From JAAFJT01 sp043772905 (GTDB lineage: Bacteria; Bacteroidota; Bacteroidia; Chitinophagales; Saprospiraceae): a DNA stretch of 64,000 bases. A model generated the notes under the pieces. That model was not told where the DNA came from and made no database searches. It saw only the letters and a list, made by a program, of their open reading frames with translations. Both the position numbers and the translations under genes were made by a program. The DNA lies in assembly GCA_043772905.1 (NCBI GenBank), contig JAYVFS010000239.1:1-64000 (forward strand), written 5' to 3'. The number at the start of each line of letters is the position of its first letter. Position 1 is the first letter of the stretch. Positions 8,395 to 17,709 of this stretch are shown here, one piece after another.

Positions 8395-9258
8395 TCATTC
8401 AATTACCTTCTTTTCATTCAGAATCTTATAATGCGGATAAGGGATTTCAACCCCCTCTCTATCAAACCGTTTTTTAATACTTTCAAGCAAATCCGTATAA
8501 ACATCAAAACCAATGGCATTGCTATCTGCCCAAATCGCCCCCCTCAGTATCATCGCAAAATCGGTAAATCGAATGATTCTAACATCTACGGCAGGTTTGT
8601 CATTTTTTTTATCCTCCTCGCTCCGCACATCTTTAAATTTTGGATGTCGCTCTATTTCATCAGCAATGATGCTTTTTGCTTTGTCAATATCGGTATTCAT
8701 CGCCACACCAAACTCGATGTATTTACAAATTTTCCCATCATTATAATCTGAATTGACAATCACCTCCGTTGCAATGACAGAGTTAGGAATAATAATACGT
8801 CTGTTTTCAATATCTCTGATAACCGTATGCCTCATCGTTATATCTTCAACAACACCTATATATATCTCCTTCACTTTCAATCTATCATTCACTCTGAAAG
8901 GTTTGAAAATAACAAGGAAAATACCTGAAATAATATTACTAAATGCCTGTTGTGAAGCAAAACCAATGGCAATGGCAAAGATACCCGCACCCGCCAACAA
9001 TGAACTGGCTACCGAACTAAGCGGCGGATATTCTTTAATCGCTAAAATAAAGCCCACTGTGTAAATGATGCCCCGCAACGCATTAGCTAAAAATTTATAA
9101 TTCGTCGGGTCGCTTTTGATGTCTTGACTATTGATACGAATAAACCTATTCAGCGCACGACGGCTTAACCACTCGATAAATATTGTTATAAGAATAACGA
9201 ATATAAAAATAGCCAAGCTCTCGTATTCATCTGGCAACAGTTGTTTGATAAAATCCAT
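8395..9258 (-). CDS. MscS-family mechanosensitive ion channel
   Basis: A 287-residue small-conductance channel expected to relieve osmotic downshock across the inner membrane. Three membrane segments are visible: about residues 15-33, 60-78, and the pore helix region 85-118 with the small-residue pattern LLAGAGIFAIAIGFASQQAF. The beta domain VNDRLKVKEIYIGVVEDI follows, then the alpha/beta vestibule domain ending IPYPHYKI. These are standard MscS features. A TACTGAGGGG copy at 8538 encodes ILRG. Which ion or osmolarity range it serves cannot be told from sequence. Confidence 0.9.
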   Translation of the reverse strand: MDFIKQLLPDEYESLAIFIFVILITIFIEWLSRRALNRFIRINSQDIKSDPTNYKFLANALRGIIYTVGFILAIKEYPPLSSVASSLLAGAGIFAIAIGFASQQAFSNIISGIFLVIFKPFRVNDRLKVKEIYIGVVEDITMRHTVIRDIENRRIIIPNSVIATEVIVNSDYNDGKICKYIEFGVAMNTDIDKAKSIIADEIERHPKFKDVRSEEDKKNDKPAVDVRIIRFTDFAMILRGAIWADSNAIGFDVYTDLLESIKKRFDREGVEIPYPHYKILNEKKVIE

Positions 9259-9509
9259 TTTTTTAATATTTAAATATAAAATATATGTTAAAAAGGCAAA
9301 ACAGTAGCTACCGTAAATAGGTATGAAAATAGCTACTAAAAAAATTAAATTTATTTAATTTTGATTGATAATCAATTATTTATACAAAATAATATTTTAC
9401 AATTATAAAAATACATTTGTCACAAAAAGGCGCTAAATTTTTAAATAGTCGTATGTAAATGGCATTGTTTTAGCCTGTTAACGCATATTTAATCAATAAA
9501 AAGCAAGGT

Positions 9510-10298
9510 ATGTCTCTTTTAAAGAAATACTATACAATTACTTTTTTATGGCTCATTGTCGGTGCCACAACAGCTGCAGCACAATCTTCCGCAGTAAAAG
9601 TAAATAACTCCAAAGGAGATGTCCCTACTTCTATTGACCGCCAATTTCGACGAGATGCGGCTCGACTCGCTTTACGACTTGATTCCGAAAAGGACGATGT
9701 CCGTTATTTGCCCGTAGGCATCAACCGCGACAATTTGATGAGTTTGTACCGTGCATTGTGTAATATATATTCACAAGACGAAACGGGTAAATCCATTGCT
9801 CGCTGCAATGTACACACATTTCCGAATCCATCAATTGACCACCTTGTTATCATCTATCGGCGCAATGTGGATTGGGCAGCACCCCTCAGTAAAGGCATCA
9901 CAGAAACCACAAACCGTGACCTCAATAAACTACTCGACCAATACGACCTCGCTATTGAACGTCATGTTCAGTGGAATGATACACAAGATGCCATTACGCT
10001 GCGCTCAAAAGAGCCGCTGAATATGGCTGCCATTTCTGAACGTTTCCGCGACATTCCAGGTGTCATGCAAATTGACTTAGGACAAGCCAAATTCAGCGGC
10101 AACGACATTCGTGCAAAACGCATTGGCGGCGGCTGGGAAATCGAGTTTGTTCTCGCCATCGGTGTCAATCAACAACATTCTTGGAAATTTAAAGCCTTGG
10201 ATAACAATCAAGTATCTCTTCTCAAAGAGTCTGGTAATCCGATGCCTTCTTGGATGAAATGTAATATTGAAGACAAAAACTTAGTCGCAAAGTTTTAA
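9510..10298 (+). CDS. Exported protein of unknown function
   Basis: A 262-residue protein with a signal peptide: a charged start MSLLKKYY, a hydrophobic core to about residue 20, and a likely cleavage after TTAAAQ near residue 25. There is no lipobox and no later membrane helix, so it is probably periplasmic. The mature part mixes acidic and basic residues and contains two segments resembling repeated DxPGVMQIDLG / RFRDIPG-type turns. I recognise no family. A TACTGAGGGG copy at 9882 encodes APLSK. It ends directly in a 36-base hairpin. Confidence 0.75.
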   Translation: MSLLKKYYTITFLWLIVGATTAAAQSSAVKVNNSKGDVPTSIDRQFRRDAARLALRLDSEKDDVRYLPVGINRDNLMSLYRALCNIYSQDETGKSIARCNVHTFPNPSIDHLVIIYRRNVDWAAPLSKGITETTNRDLNKLLDQYDLAIERHVQWNDTQDAITLRSKEPLNMAAISERFRDIPGVMQIDLGQAKFSGNDIRAKRIGGGWEIEFVLAIGVNQQHSWKFKALDNNQVSLLKESGNPMPSWMKCNIEDKNLVAKF

Positions 10299-10393
10299 TA
10301 ATAATGATGAAGTATGAATGATAAATGATGAATACTGCCCCCTCAGTATGAGTGTAATATTCATCATTTATCATTCATACTTCATCATTATTA
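10299..10393. repeat. 36-base perfect hairpin with a TACTGAGGGG copy in its loop
   Basis: Arms 10299-10334 and 10358-10393 are perfect complements, rich in ATGATGAA / TTCATCAT units. The 23-base loop contains a reverse motif copy (10338-10348). It fills the space between the stop codons of two convergent genes and probably terminates both. Confidence 0.85.
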
Positions 10394-10394
10394 C

Positions 10395-10847
10395 TCACTC
10401 TTTGTTTTTTGAATCAATAAAAATCGTCACAGGTCCATCATTGAGCAAAGCGACTTTCATATCTGCACTAAATACGCCTGTTAAGACTTTTAAACTTGAT
10501 ATTTCTGCCAATTCTGCTACAAATCGTTCATACATCGGCACAGCAAAATCGGGTTTTGCAGCCTTTAAAAAGGAAGGACGATTCCCTTTTTTTGTCGAAG
10601 CATGAAGTGTAAACTGACTCACAACAAGCATTTCTCCTTGAATATCCATGACAGAACGGTTCATCAAGCCATTTTCGTCGCCAAAAATCCGTAAATTAAC
10701 AACCTTTGCTGCCAGCCATTTGATGTCTTCCAACGTGTCCACGTCTTCAACACAGAGGAGGATAAGCAACCCCTCAGTAATTTCAGATTTTATCTGCCCA
10801 TCAATCGTTACCGATGCTTCTTTTACTCTTTGAATAACTACACGCAT
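10395..10847 (-). CDS. dtd: D-aminoacyl-tRNA deacylase
   Basis: A 150-residue proofreading enzyme that hydrolyses D-amino acids (and glycine on tRNA-Ala) from mischarged tRNA. The hallmark segments are present: MRVVIQRVKEASVTIDG at the N-terminus, SQFTLHA at 77-83 followed by KGNRPSF, and the C-terminal NDGPVT at 136-141. Length matches the family exactly. Family members usually have FGADM before the last motif, and here it reads FSADM. It lies 10 bases downstream of the SRAP gene on the same strand, so the two likely form an operon. A TACTGAGGGG copy at 10770 encodes ITEG. Confidence 0.95.
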   Translation of the reverse strand: MRVVIQRVKEASVTIDGQIKSEITEGLLILLCVEDVDTLEDIKWLAAKVVNLRIFGDENGLMNRSVMDIQGEMLVVSQFTLHASTKKGNRPSFLKAAKPDFAVPMYERFVAELAEISSLKVLTGVFSADMKVALLNDGPVTIFIDSKNKE

Positions 10848-10857
10848 AAATTTATTT

Positions 10858-11529
10858 TTAGAATAATGTCAAATCCTCTGGCACAGCTCGATGCAAATCT
10901 GCACCATCATATTTAACCGAATTCAGTTTTTCAGAAACCCGATACATTTGCAACAAACCATCGAGTGGCTTTTGACACATAGATAATAAGGTGTCAATTG
11001 GCGTTTTATCCGAAAGCCATGCCGCACGTTCTTGTGCTGTCTTCAAAATGACGGGCATACGGGTGTGAATCGCTGCCATTTCCGCATTGGGCTCTGTTGT
11101 AATGATTGCAAAAGTTGTCAATATGGTTTTCCACACATTGTGGATACCTGCAAAAAACATTAATTCCTCATCGGTTTTCGTAATGCGAAACGGCTTTTTA
11201 ACGCCGCCCTCATTGCGCCATTCATAAAAACTATCGGCAGGAACAAGGCAACGATGATAGAGAAACAGCTCTCGAAAGGACGGTTTTTCCAAAATTGTCT
11301 CCATACGGGCATTTATCAACGCTCCGTTTGGTTTACCTTCTTTTGCCCAACTGGGCACTAAGCCCCAATACATCGTTTGCAAATTGTTAGGCTCGTGATT
11401 AGTGATAACGTAGGCTTGTTGCGTCGGAGCAATATTAAAACTTGTCCGCAAATCTCCTTCGATTTTAACCTTTGGCAAGGCTTTTTTGATTTTCGGCTTG
11501 TCCGTTACGAATGAAAAACGTCCACACAT
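10858..11529 (-). CDS. SRAP-domain protein (YedK/HMCES family)
   Basis: A 223-residue protein that covalently caps abasic sites in single-stranded DNA and protects replication forks. Catalytic Cys2 sits in MCGRFSF. Other active-site residues visible are Asn73 in NARMET, Glu103 in FYEW and His155 in IHTRMP. The NIAPTQ and WGLVPSWA segments are also typical. Length is as expected. It is the last gene before the candidate origin and is transcribed away from it, with dtd behind it. No SOS box could be identified. Confidence 0.93.
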   Translation of the reverse strand: MCGRFSFVTDKPKIKKALPKVKIEGDLRTSFNIAPTQQAYVITNHEPNNLQTMYWGLVPSWAKEGKPNGALINARMETILEKPSFRELFLYHRCLVPADSFYEWRNEGGVKKPFRITKTDEELMFFAGIHNVWKTILTTFAIITTEPNAEMAAIHTRMPVILKTAQERAAWLSDKTPIDTLLSMCQKPLDGLLQMYRVSEKLNSVKYDGADLHRAVPEDLTLF

Positions 11530-11666
11530 GATTTTGTTTTCAATTTTAAAAAGTAAAACAAAAAAGTAAGATATTGATTATCAAGCCATTAACACTAACC
11601 CACAGGTTCTCAAAACAAAAACATATAAATTCAGTTCAAACAAATTCGTTTACCGCAAATAAAGAC

Positions 11667-12125
11667 TTATACACACCTTTTTTTCAAGACCCCATAAACA
11701 CCTAAGAATCAACACTTTAAAATACAGACTTATACACAAAACTTGTGTGTAACCCTGTGCATTACACCCCTGTTTGTACACATCCGTCAACACCCCTCAG
11801 TACAAGCTTTCTAAAAACGTGTATAACCTCGAAGTTGTGAGTAACATTGTGGACAAAGTTAACGCTCCGTAAACATTTACAAAGCGTGTGGGGAAAAAAC
11901 AAACGGAACACTGCCTTATCCACAATAAATGTGGACAAACTGACAACTCATTGTATTTCAAAGTAAAAGGGTAGTGCATATTATGTTGATATCCTTAACA
12001 GTTTCACACAAGGCATGTGGGTGGAACAATTATTTCCACGTTTGTACACGAATCCACATCCCTAATAATAGGGGATAATTTTCAAAATTTAAATAAATTA
12101 GTTTATTATGTAATATTACAAAAGC
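11667..12125. other. Candidate chromosomal replication origin (oriC) with DnaA-box-like sites
   Basis: A gene-free stretch of about 920 bases (11530-12451) holds a cluster of nonamers close to the DnaA box TTATNCACA. Plus strand: TTATACACA at 11667 and 11730, TTGTACACA at 11774, TTATCCACA at 11916 (perfect consensus), TTGTACACG at 12042. Minus strand: TTACACACA at 11744-11752, TTATACACG at 11818-11826, TTGTCCACA at 11848-11856 and 11930-11938. To the right, 12068-12125 is almost pure A/T and could be the unwinding element. dnaA is not adjacent, which is common in Bacteroidota. A TACTGAGGGG copy lies at 11793. FtsK, parC and parS-like sites nearby are consistent. Short frames here are not credible genes. 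Confidence 0.65.
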
Positions 12126-12403
12126 AAAAATGAGACCGAAACAAAAAAATGTGTTTTCAAAAATAGGTTTATCGAAGTCGTCTTGTTTTTGAAAAACGTA
12201 AAATATAGGTGAGAAATGATGAAAAAATGAGATACCAAACTTTACATTAGAAAGCTGTTGAAAATCAACGTTTTGCAAACTCATTATTCATCATTTATCT
12301 ATCATCATTTCGGAAGTGAGCGTTGCTTTATCATTTTTTCATACAAAAATTGCAACTACAAGTAAAATATACCGTTAACATATCTTTGAATCCGATATTT
12401 CTC

Positions 12404-12411
12404 TACATTTG
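12404..12411 (+). promoter_or_regulatory. TAnnTTTG promoter box for the MarR gene
   Basis: TACATTTG lies 40 bases before the ATG. A second box, TATCTTTG, is at 12381-12388, so two start sites are possible. Confidence 0.45.
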
Positions 12412-12451
12412 CAACAATTTCTATCCTATTTATTAAACTCATAATCCAGAC

Positions 12452-12868
12452 ATGAAAAATTATTACACAGATAATCTGTACTATACAACAACAGCTTTTT
12501 CTCGTCAAATTTCATCTATTGCGGAAACGGCGTTCATGGATTTAGGTCTGACTCCTTCTGATGCGTATTTGATAATGGTCGTCAACGAAAAACCTAATGT
12601 CCAACCCACTGAAATCAGCGAAAGGATTTTGCTCGCACCTTCAACCATTACACGTATGATTGAAAAATTGGAAAAACGCAGCATCGTTACGCGTACACAA
12701 GAAGGGAAATACACGTATGTCGCTGTGACGACAAAAGGCAAAGACCTTTACACCAATATCATCGCTACATGGGACGAGATCCACGCGACTTTCACAAATA
12801 AACTCAACGAAGCAACAGTTGATTTGCTTGTTCAAAATACAAGCGCGGCGGCGGCTAAATTGAAGTAA
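12452..12868 (+). CDS. MarR-family transcriptional regulator
   Basis: A 138-residue winged-helix dimer protein. Helical dimerisation ends flank a central wHTH of about residues 33-95, with the recognition segment LLAPSTITRMIEKLEKRSIVTR and a beta-wing ending KYTYVAVTTKGKDL. This is the standard MarR pattern at standard length. Its ligand and targets are unknown. No divergent target gene sits beside it, since its left flank is the candidate origin. A 20-base hairpin terminates it. Confidence 0.9.
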   Translation: MKNYYTDNLYYTTTAFSRQISSIAETAFMDLGLTPSDAYLIMVVNEKPNVQPTEISERILLAPSTITRMIEKLEKRSIVTRTQEGKYTYVAVTTKGKDLYTNIIATWDEIHATFTNKLNEATVDLLVQNTSAAAAKLK

Positions 12869-12888
12869 TGTTCTTCGAGCCGATAAGA

Positions 12889-12947
12889 TTATAAGCAAAA
12901 AGACGATAAGGTTCACAAGTGGAATCCTATCGTCTTTTTGCTTATAA
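12889..12947 (+). terminator. Terminator after the MarR gene
   Basis: Arms 12889-12908 and 12928-12947 pair perfectly over 20 bases (TTATAAGCAAAAAGACGATA and its complement). The T run is inside the right arm, and the arrangement works in both directions. Confidence 0.7.
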
Positions 12948-13024
12948 TTATATATATGGTATTTAATATGAATATATAAGATATTAAAAATAAATATTTT
13001 ACAAATACACCATTCACCATTAAA

Positions 13025-13792
13025 TTATTGTTTATTCAATTTCCAATCATAATCTAAATAGCTGATGTCTGCTTTTTTATCAATTTTTACCTTTGAATAC
13101 TTATTGATAAAGGCAATTACTGAGGGGTTGTCTTTTTTGAAATCACCTGAAAACCATGTGAAAATTTTAGACAATCCTGCTTTTTTAGACGATGTGATTT
13201 TATTACGTGTATCGTCATTGATGAAATTTTTCATTACCATATCCAATTGAGCATCCAATTTTTCAGCCGTAAAAGCCTCATTCAACAATTTTGGACATGA
13301 CCTTGAAGCACAATTTACGGCTGCATGAATGCGCGGGTCATTGTATTTGGGGCGTAAAATGCCATGTTCAATATTGTTTAAATTGTACATTTTTCCTTCA
13401 ATTTTGATGAAATCAATAGCCCATGTATCACTCACAAAAGGAATTCCTTTTTGAATATCTTTTATACTTTCCAACGGGTAATGATCGCATATCAGATTGA
13501 TAGTGAACGCATTATACGCATTTATCCAATACGCTTTTTGTTCATTTTTATTCCAGTTTTTGTCATTTGGATATCCTTTTGACAATAAACTCAAATACGA
13601 ATTCAGCAAGGCACTGTCTTTTATAAAACCATTATAATCAACCCACCCCTCAGTATTCACATGCTTTTTGAGCAAACTGTCGAAAGCCGCATGACTGATA
13701 GGCTTCGAGGAAGAGTTAACGTCTTTAACACCTAGGCACGCTGAAAGGCTTATCAAAAGAAAACCGATTAAAACGATTTGTAATTTTTTCAT
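13025..13792 (-). CDS. DUF547-domain lipoprotein
   Basis: A 255-residue exported protein. Its signal peptide ends in the lipobox LSAC, so it is lipidated at about Cys19. The DUF547 core is clear: AYWINAYNAFTINLICDHYP, then GILRPKYNDPRIHAAVNCASRSCP with the conserved His, two Cys and Pro. The fold is thought to be protease-like, but activity is not established for the family. Two TACTGAGGGG copies lie inside: 13118 (sense CCCCTCAGTA, NPSV) and 13646 (sense TACTGAGGGG, NTEG). It is flanked by divergent or convergent genes and is probably transcribed alone. Confidence 0.88.
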   Translation of the reverse strand: MKKLQIVLIGFLLISLSACLGVKDVNSSSKPISHAAFDSLLKKHVNTEGWVDYNGFIKDSALLNSYLSLLSKGYPNDKNWNKNEQKAYWINAYNAFTINLICDHYPLESIKDIQKGIPFVSDTWAIDFIKIEGKMYNLNNIEHGILRPKYNDPRIHAAVNCASRSCPKLLNEAFTAEKLDAQLDMVMKNFINDDTRNKITSSKKAGLSKIFTWFSGDFKKDNPSVIAFINKYSKVKIDKKADISYLDYDWKLNKQ

Positions 13793-13950
13793 TTTTAAAA
13801 TTTGAAATAAATTTTTAAGAATTTGCTTTAATCCAAATATACGAAAGTTGTATCACGAAAACATCACGATTATTTTTTTAATAAAAAAAGCAAAAATGAC
13901 TTTCAAAAACACCAATTTTACAAAAAAATTGATAACCAAATTCTATCAAA

Positions 13951-15561
13951 ATGAGAAATGACTTTAAAGTTTTTGCTGTCCTTTCTGTCGGTTTGACGGC
14001 TGTTATTGGCTTTTTTTGGCACTCTTTCTGGTGGGCATTTATTGTTGTTGGCCCACTTGTCTTACTCGGCATCTACGATATGTACCAAACGCATCATGCC
14101 CTTATGCGCACATTTCCCCTTGTTGGACGTGGTCGCTATTGGATGGAATGGCTGCGCCCTAAGATTTATCAATATTTTGTAGAATCGGATATTGATGGTC
14201 GTCCGTTCAACCGCACGGAGCGTAGCATTGTTTATCAAAGAGCGAAAAAAGAGGTGGATACCACGCCTTTTGGGACGCAACTCGATGTTTATGAAGAGGG
14301 TTATGAATGGATGAATCACTCCATAGCGGCGCGTGATTTCGGCGATTTGAATCAAGATCCACGTGTTTTGGTCGGTGGACCTGACTGCAAACAGCCTTAT
14401 TCTGCCAGCATTTTCAACGTTTCGGCCATGTCTTTTGGCTCTCTAAGCACCAATGCGATTTTGGCGTTGAATGCAGGTGCTAAAATCGGCAACTTTGCTC
14501 ACAATACAGGCGAAGGTGGTTTGAGTCCGCACCACCTTGCGGAAGGAGGCGATTTGATTTATCAAGTCGGCACAGGTTATTTTGGTAGCCGTACAAAAGG
14601 TGGCTTTTTCTCACCTGAAAATTTTGCGAAGACCGCAGCACACCCCTCAGTAAAAATGATAGAATTGAAGCTGTCGCAAGGCGCAAAACCTGGTCATGGC
14701 GGCATTTTACCTGCCAAAAAGAATACACCTGAAATTGCTGCGATTCGGGGCGTTGAACCATTTACGGATGTCCTGTCGCCGCCTTTTCATTCCTCTTTTA
14801 ATACGCCTTTGAGTTTATGCCATTTTATAGGTCAATTGAGGGAGTTGTCAGGCGGCAAACCGATTGGTTTTAAGTTGTGCGTAGGACATAAAAGCGAATT
14901 TTTAGGTATTTGTAAAGCGATGGTAAAAACAGGTATTAAGCCCGATTTCATCAGCGTTGATGGGGGCGAAGGGGGTACAGGTGCTGCGCCATTGGAGTTT
15001 TCCAATTTTGTCGGTATGCCTTTCAAAGAGGGTTTGGCTTTTGTACACGATGCATTGACGGGTTTTGACCTACGAAAAGACATAAAAATCTTTTCTGCAG
15101 GTAAGGTTACAAGCGGTTTTCACCTGTTTCGAGCCATGGCTTTGGGCGCAGATGCGTGTTATTCGGCGCGTGCCATGATGATGGCTTTGGGTTGTATTCA
15201 GGCTTTGGAGTGCAATCTCAACTCTTGTCCAACAGGAGTAGCGACGCAAGACCCTGAATTGGTCAAAGGTTTGGTTGTCAATAATAAAAAAGTGCGTGTG
15301 GCTCAATTTCAAAAAGCAACGGTTCATGCTTTTGTGGAACTTTTGGGTGCATCGGGCTTAGAAAGAGCCGACCAAATTCGGCGTTCTATGGTCAATCGTC
15401 GTGTAACGATGAGTGTGTCAAGTCGATATGATGAGTTGTTTCCGTATCTCAAACGGGGCTGTTTGTTGCATGATTCTATGGTTCCCGAATATTGGAAACC
15501 CTATATGCAAGAAGCTGATGCAGAGGGTTTTGTGAAGAGTTTTGAAGATTTAACGATATAA
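13951..15561 (+). CDS. Glutamate-synthase-like FMN-binding protein
   Basis: A 536-residue protein with the FMN-binding glutamate synthase domain (GltB-type) but no glutaminase domain. Two membrane segments occupy about residues 8-45. Glycine-rich FMN-binding stretches include SVDGGEGGTGAAP and IFSAGKVTSGFHL. Cysteines in ECNLNSCPTGVATQDP near residue 421 fit an iron-sulfur site. Stand-alone, membrane-anchored proteins of this type are widespread and their substrate is not settled, so I do not call it gltB. A TACTGAGGGG copy at 14643 encodes HPSV. It ends in a long inverted repeat of the GTCATTCTGAACGCAG family. Confidence 0.85.
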   Translation: MRNDFKVFAVLSVGLTAVIGFFWHSFWWAFIVVGPLVLLGIYDMYQTHHALMRTFPLVGRGRYWMEWLRPKIYQYFVESDIDGRPFNRTERSIVYQRAKKEVDTTPFGTQLDVYEEGYEWMNHSIAARDFGDLNQDPRVLVGGPDCKQPYSASIFNVSAMSFGSLSTNAILALNAGAKIGNFAHNTGEGGLSPHHLAEGGDLIYQVGTGYFGSRTKGGFFSPENFAKTAAHPSVKMIELKLSQGAKPGHGGILPAKKNTPEIAAIRGVEPFTDVLSPPFHSSFNTPLSLCHFIGQLRELSGGKPIGFKLCVGHKSEFLGICKAMVKTGIKPDFISVDGGEGGTGAAPLEFSNFVGMPFKEGLAFVHDALTGFDLRKDIKIFSAGKVTSGFHLFRAMALGADACYSARAMMMALGCIQALECNLNSCPTGVATQDPELVKGLVVNNKKVRVAQFQKATVHAFVELLGASGLERADQIRRSMVNRRVTMSVSSRYDELFPYLKRGCLLHDSMVPEYWKPYMQEADAEGFVKSFEDLTI

Positions 15562-15656
15562 TTTTTTGTCATTCTGAACGCAGTAAAAGAATCTGTATAA
15601 AGCTGTAAATCAATAGTTTATACAGATTCTTTCACTGCGTTCAGAATGACAAAAAA
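15562..15656. repeat. GTCATTCTGAACGCAG hairpin repeat, copy 1
   Basis: Arms of about 40 bases (15562-15601, 15617-15656) pair almost perfectly and carry GTCATTCTGAACGCAG on the left. The left arm has one base change (GTAAAAG for GTGAAAG). It lies between convergent genes and ends in T/A runs, so it can terminate both. Confidence 0.9.
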
Positions 15657-15664
15657 GCATATTA

Positions 15665-16915
15665 CTATTTCACCTCAAACCCTAATTTTTTCAAATCCTC
15701 CCAAAACTGCGGATAAGACTTGCCGACGACTGCGGGTTCTTCAATTTCAATTTCGTGGAACATCGCCAAAGGTGCAAAAGCCATAGCCATGCGGTGGTCT
15801 TCGTATGTAGGGAAAGTAGGTGTTGATTCAAAATTTAATTTTCCTTCTACCATAAAGTATTGTTTTTGAGACTTTTGTGAGAATCTTGCTGGCATTTTCA
15901 CAAACGACACCCCGACCTTTGCTAACTCATTTTTCAAAGCGGCAACACGGTCAGTTTCTTTTATGAACAATGTTTCTAAACCTGTAAACAAACCTTGCAC
16001 GTTGCGACCTGCACAGACAACTGCCAACGTTTGAGCAATGTCAGGACATTTCACAAAATTCCATTCAAAAAATTCTGTCTTCGGATTGCCTGTTTTTTTC
16101 AAATGAACACCCCCCTCAGTATAAACCGTGTCCACGCCAAAATGGAAGCCAATTTCAGTCACAACAGAGTCACCTTGCGAGCTGTTTTTGAATAAACCAT
16201 TGAGTTTCAAGTCCAATTCATCGGCAAAAGCCGCCATTGCGTAGTAATATGAAGCGGCAGACCAATCGGCTTCAACCGTTATTTCACGTGGTTGATAGGC
16301 TTGTTTTTCGACTGTAATCGTATTGCCTTTCCATGTATGTTTTACACCAAAATATTCCATCAAAGACAATGTCATTTTGATATAAGGCAGACTAACAATT
16401 TTACCGTCAAGGGTCAATTTCAAACCTTTTGGCAATGTCGGTGCAACGAGTAATAAAGCAGAAATATATTGACTCGACGTATCGGCAGGAATAATTAAAC
16501 CATTGGTTGTCAAATGTTTAGGTGCATTTATTTTTAAAGGTGGATAACCTTCGTTTTCCAAATATTCAATATCGCAACCTAATGCCAGCAGCGCATTAAC
16601 GAGTTTTCCAATAGGTCTTTGTTTCATACGTTCCGATCCTGTCAGGATTTGAGTGCCTTCTTGCAATGCAAAATAAGCGGTCAAAAAGCGGAAAGTTGTT
16701 CCCGCAGCACCACAATCGAAGATATCGCTATCGGTTTGCGCTAACAATTTGACAAGCGTTTGCGAATCGTTAGAGGTCGAAAGGTTGTGAATGGGGAAAT
16801 CCGTTTCGCATAAAGCCTGAATAATCAGAACACGGTTTGAAAAACTTTTTGAACCGTCGAGCGTGATTTCTCCAACGATGTTGCGGTTGGGTTTTGATAT
16901 TTTATAGGATGTCAT
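15665..16915 (-). CDS. aroA: 3-phosphoshikimate 1-carboxyvinyltransferase (EPSP synthase)
   Basis: A 416-residue shikimate-pathway enzyme that joins shikimate-3-phosphate and PEP. Landmarks are the substrate loop LDGSKSFSNRV (Lys23 region), the glycine-rich CGAAGTTFRFLTA, the SSQYISALLL segment, EADWSAASYY, and YEDHRMAMAFAPLA near 371-384. Length is normal. A TACTGAGGGGGG copy at 16110 encodes YTEGG. A TAnnTTTG box lies 40 bases upstream of the ATG. No other aro gene is in the window. Confidence 0.95.
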   Translation of the reverse strand: MTSYKISKPNRNIVGEITLDGSKSFSNRVLIIQALCETDFPIHNLSTSNDSQTLVKLLAQTDSDIFDCGAAGTTFRFLTAYFALQEGTQILTGSERMKQRPIGKLVNALLALGCDIEYLENEGYPPLKINAPKHLTTNGLIIPADTSSQYISALLLVAPTLPKGLKLTLDGKIVSLPYIKMTLSLMEYFGVKHTWKGNTITVEKQAYQPREITVEADWSAASYYYAMAAFADELDLKLNGLFKNSSQGDSVVTEIGFHFGVDTVYTEGGVHLKKTGNPKTEFFEWNFVKCPDIAQTLAVVCAGRNVQGLFTGLETLFIKETDRVAALKNELAKVGVSFVKMPARFSQKSQKQYFMVEGKLNFESTPTFPTYEDHRMAMAFAPLAMFHEIEIEEPAVVGKSYPQFWEDLKKLGFEVK

Positions 16916-16954
16916 TCGTTTGAAAAATTAATTCGTTTTTCTAAGATAATGACG

Positions 16955-16962
16955 CAAAAATA
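16955..16962 (-). promoter_or_regulatory. TAnnTTTG promoter box for aroA
   Basis: TATTTTTG is read on the minus strand, 40 bases before the aroA ATG. A TTTTTG further upstream could be the -33 element, but the spacing is about four bases longer than usual. Confidence 0.45.
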
Positions 16963-17000
16963 GCAATTTTGCTGATGTTTCTATTTCAAAAACTAAGACA

Positions 17001-17669
17001 ATGACAAACTACGTCAAAAACCTCCGAAACCTCCTTGCTGCCAACGGCGATGAAAAGAACGCAGATTGGTCGCAGCAATACTTGAAAGACCAATTTGTGC
17101 TTTTTGGCATCAAAGCCCCTTTGCGGCGTACACTTTTCAAGCAATTTATGGCTGAAAATGCACCCCCTCAGTATGATGCGCTTTATGACCTCGTTTGGGA
17201 ACTGTGGTTAGAACCTGAAAGGGAATTTCAATATTTTGCTATCGAATTGCTTGAAAAATATAAAAAAACGTGGGCAGAAGACATGATTGAGTTGTTTGAA
17301 AAAATCATCGAAACCAAATCATGGTGGGATTCGGTGGACTATATCGGCAGTGCTTTGGTGTCTGTTTATTTTAAAAAATATCCTAAACAAATTAAACCCG
17401 TTACAGAAAGGTGGATGGCATCGGGTAATATGTGGCTACAACGGGTTTCCCTCATTTTTCAATTGACTTATCGCAAAGAAACGGATACAGAGTTGATGTT
17501 CCATTATATACGGCAACTGACACATTCCAAAGAGTTTTTTATTCAAAAAGCGATTGGTTGGGCATTGCGACAACACGCTCGAACAGATGCAGATTTGGTC
17601 AGACAATTTGTCGAAAATACAAAATTAGCCCCCCTCAGTAAAAGAGAGGCTTTGAAGCATATTGGATAG
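17001..17669 (+). CDS. AlkD-like DNA alkylation repair protein
   Basis: A 222-residue HEAT-repeat protein of the AlkC/AlkD family, which excises positively charged alkylated bases. It is made of helical repeats throughout. The family signature KSWWDSVDYIGS is at about residues 109-120, with Trp and Asp at the positions used for lesion recognition, and a later FFIQKAIGWALRQHA repeat carries the conserved Trp. Two TACTGAGGGG copies (17163, 17629) encode PPQY and APLSK, a high density for a short gene. Its small size and motif layout make the call fairly firm. Substrate range is inferred. Confidence 0.88.
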   Translation: MTNYVKNLRNLLAANGDEKNADWSQQYLKDQFVLFGIKAPLRRTLFKQFMAENAPPQYDALYDLVWELWLEPEREFQYFAIELLEKYKKTWAEDMIELFEKIIETKSWWDSVDYIGSALVSVYFKKYPKQIKPVTERWMASGNMWLQRVSLIFQLTYRKETDTELMFHYIRQLTHSKEFFIQKAIGWALRQHARTDADLVRQFVENTKLAPLSKREALKHIG

Positions 17670-17709
17670 AATTTCAAGAATTGAATATGAATTTTGAACT
17701 TTCAAAGCA

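Noticed and set aside
11797..12284. Short open frames in the candidate origin
   Set aside because: They overlap DnaA-box-like sites and A/T-rich DNA, have no family resemblance and are of chance length.
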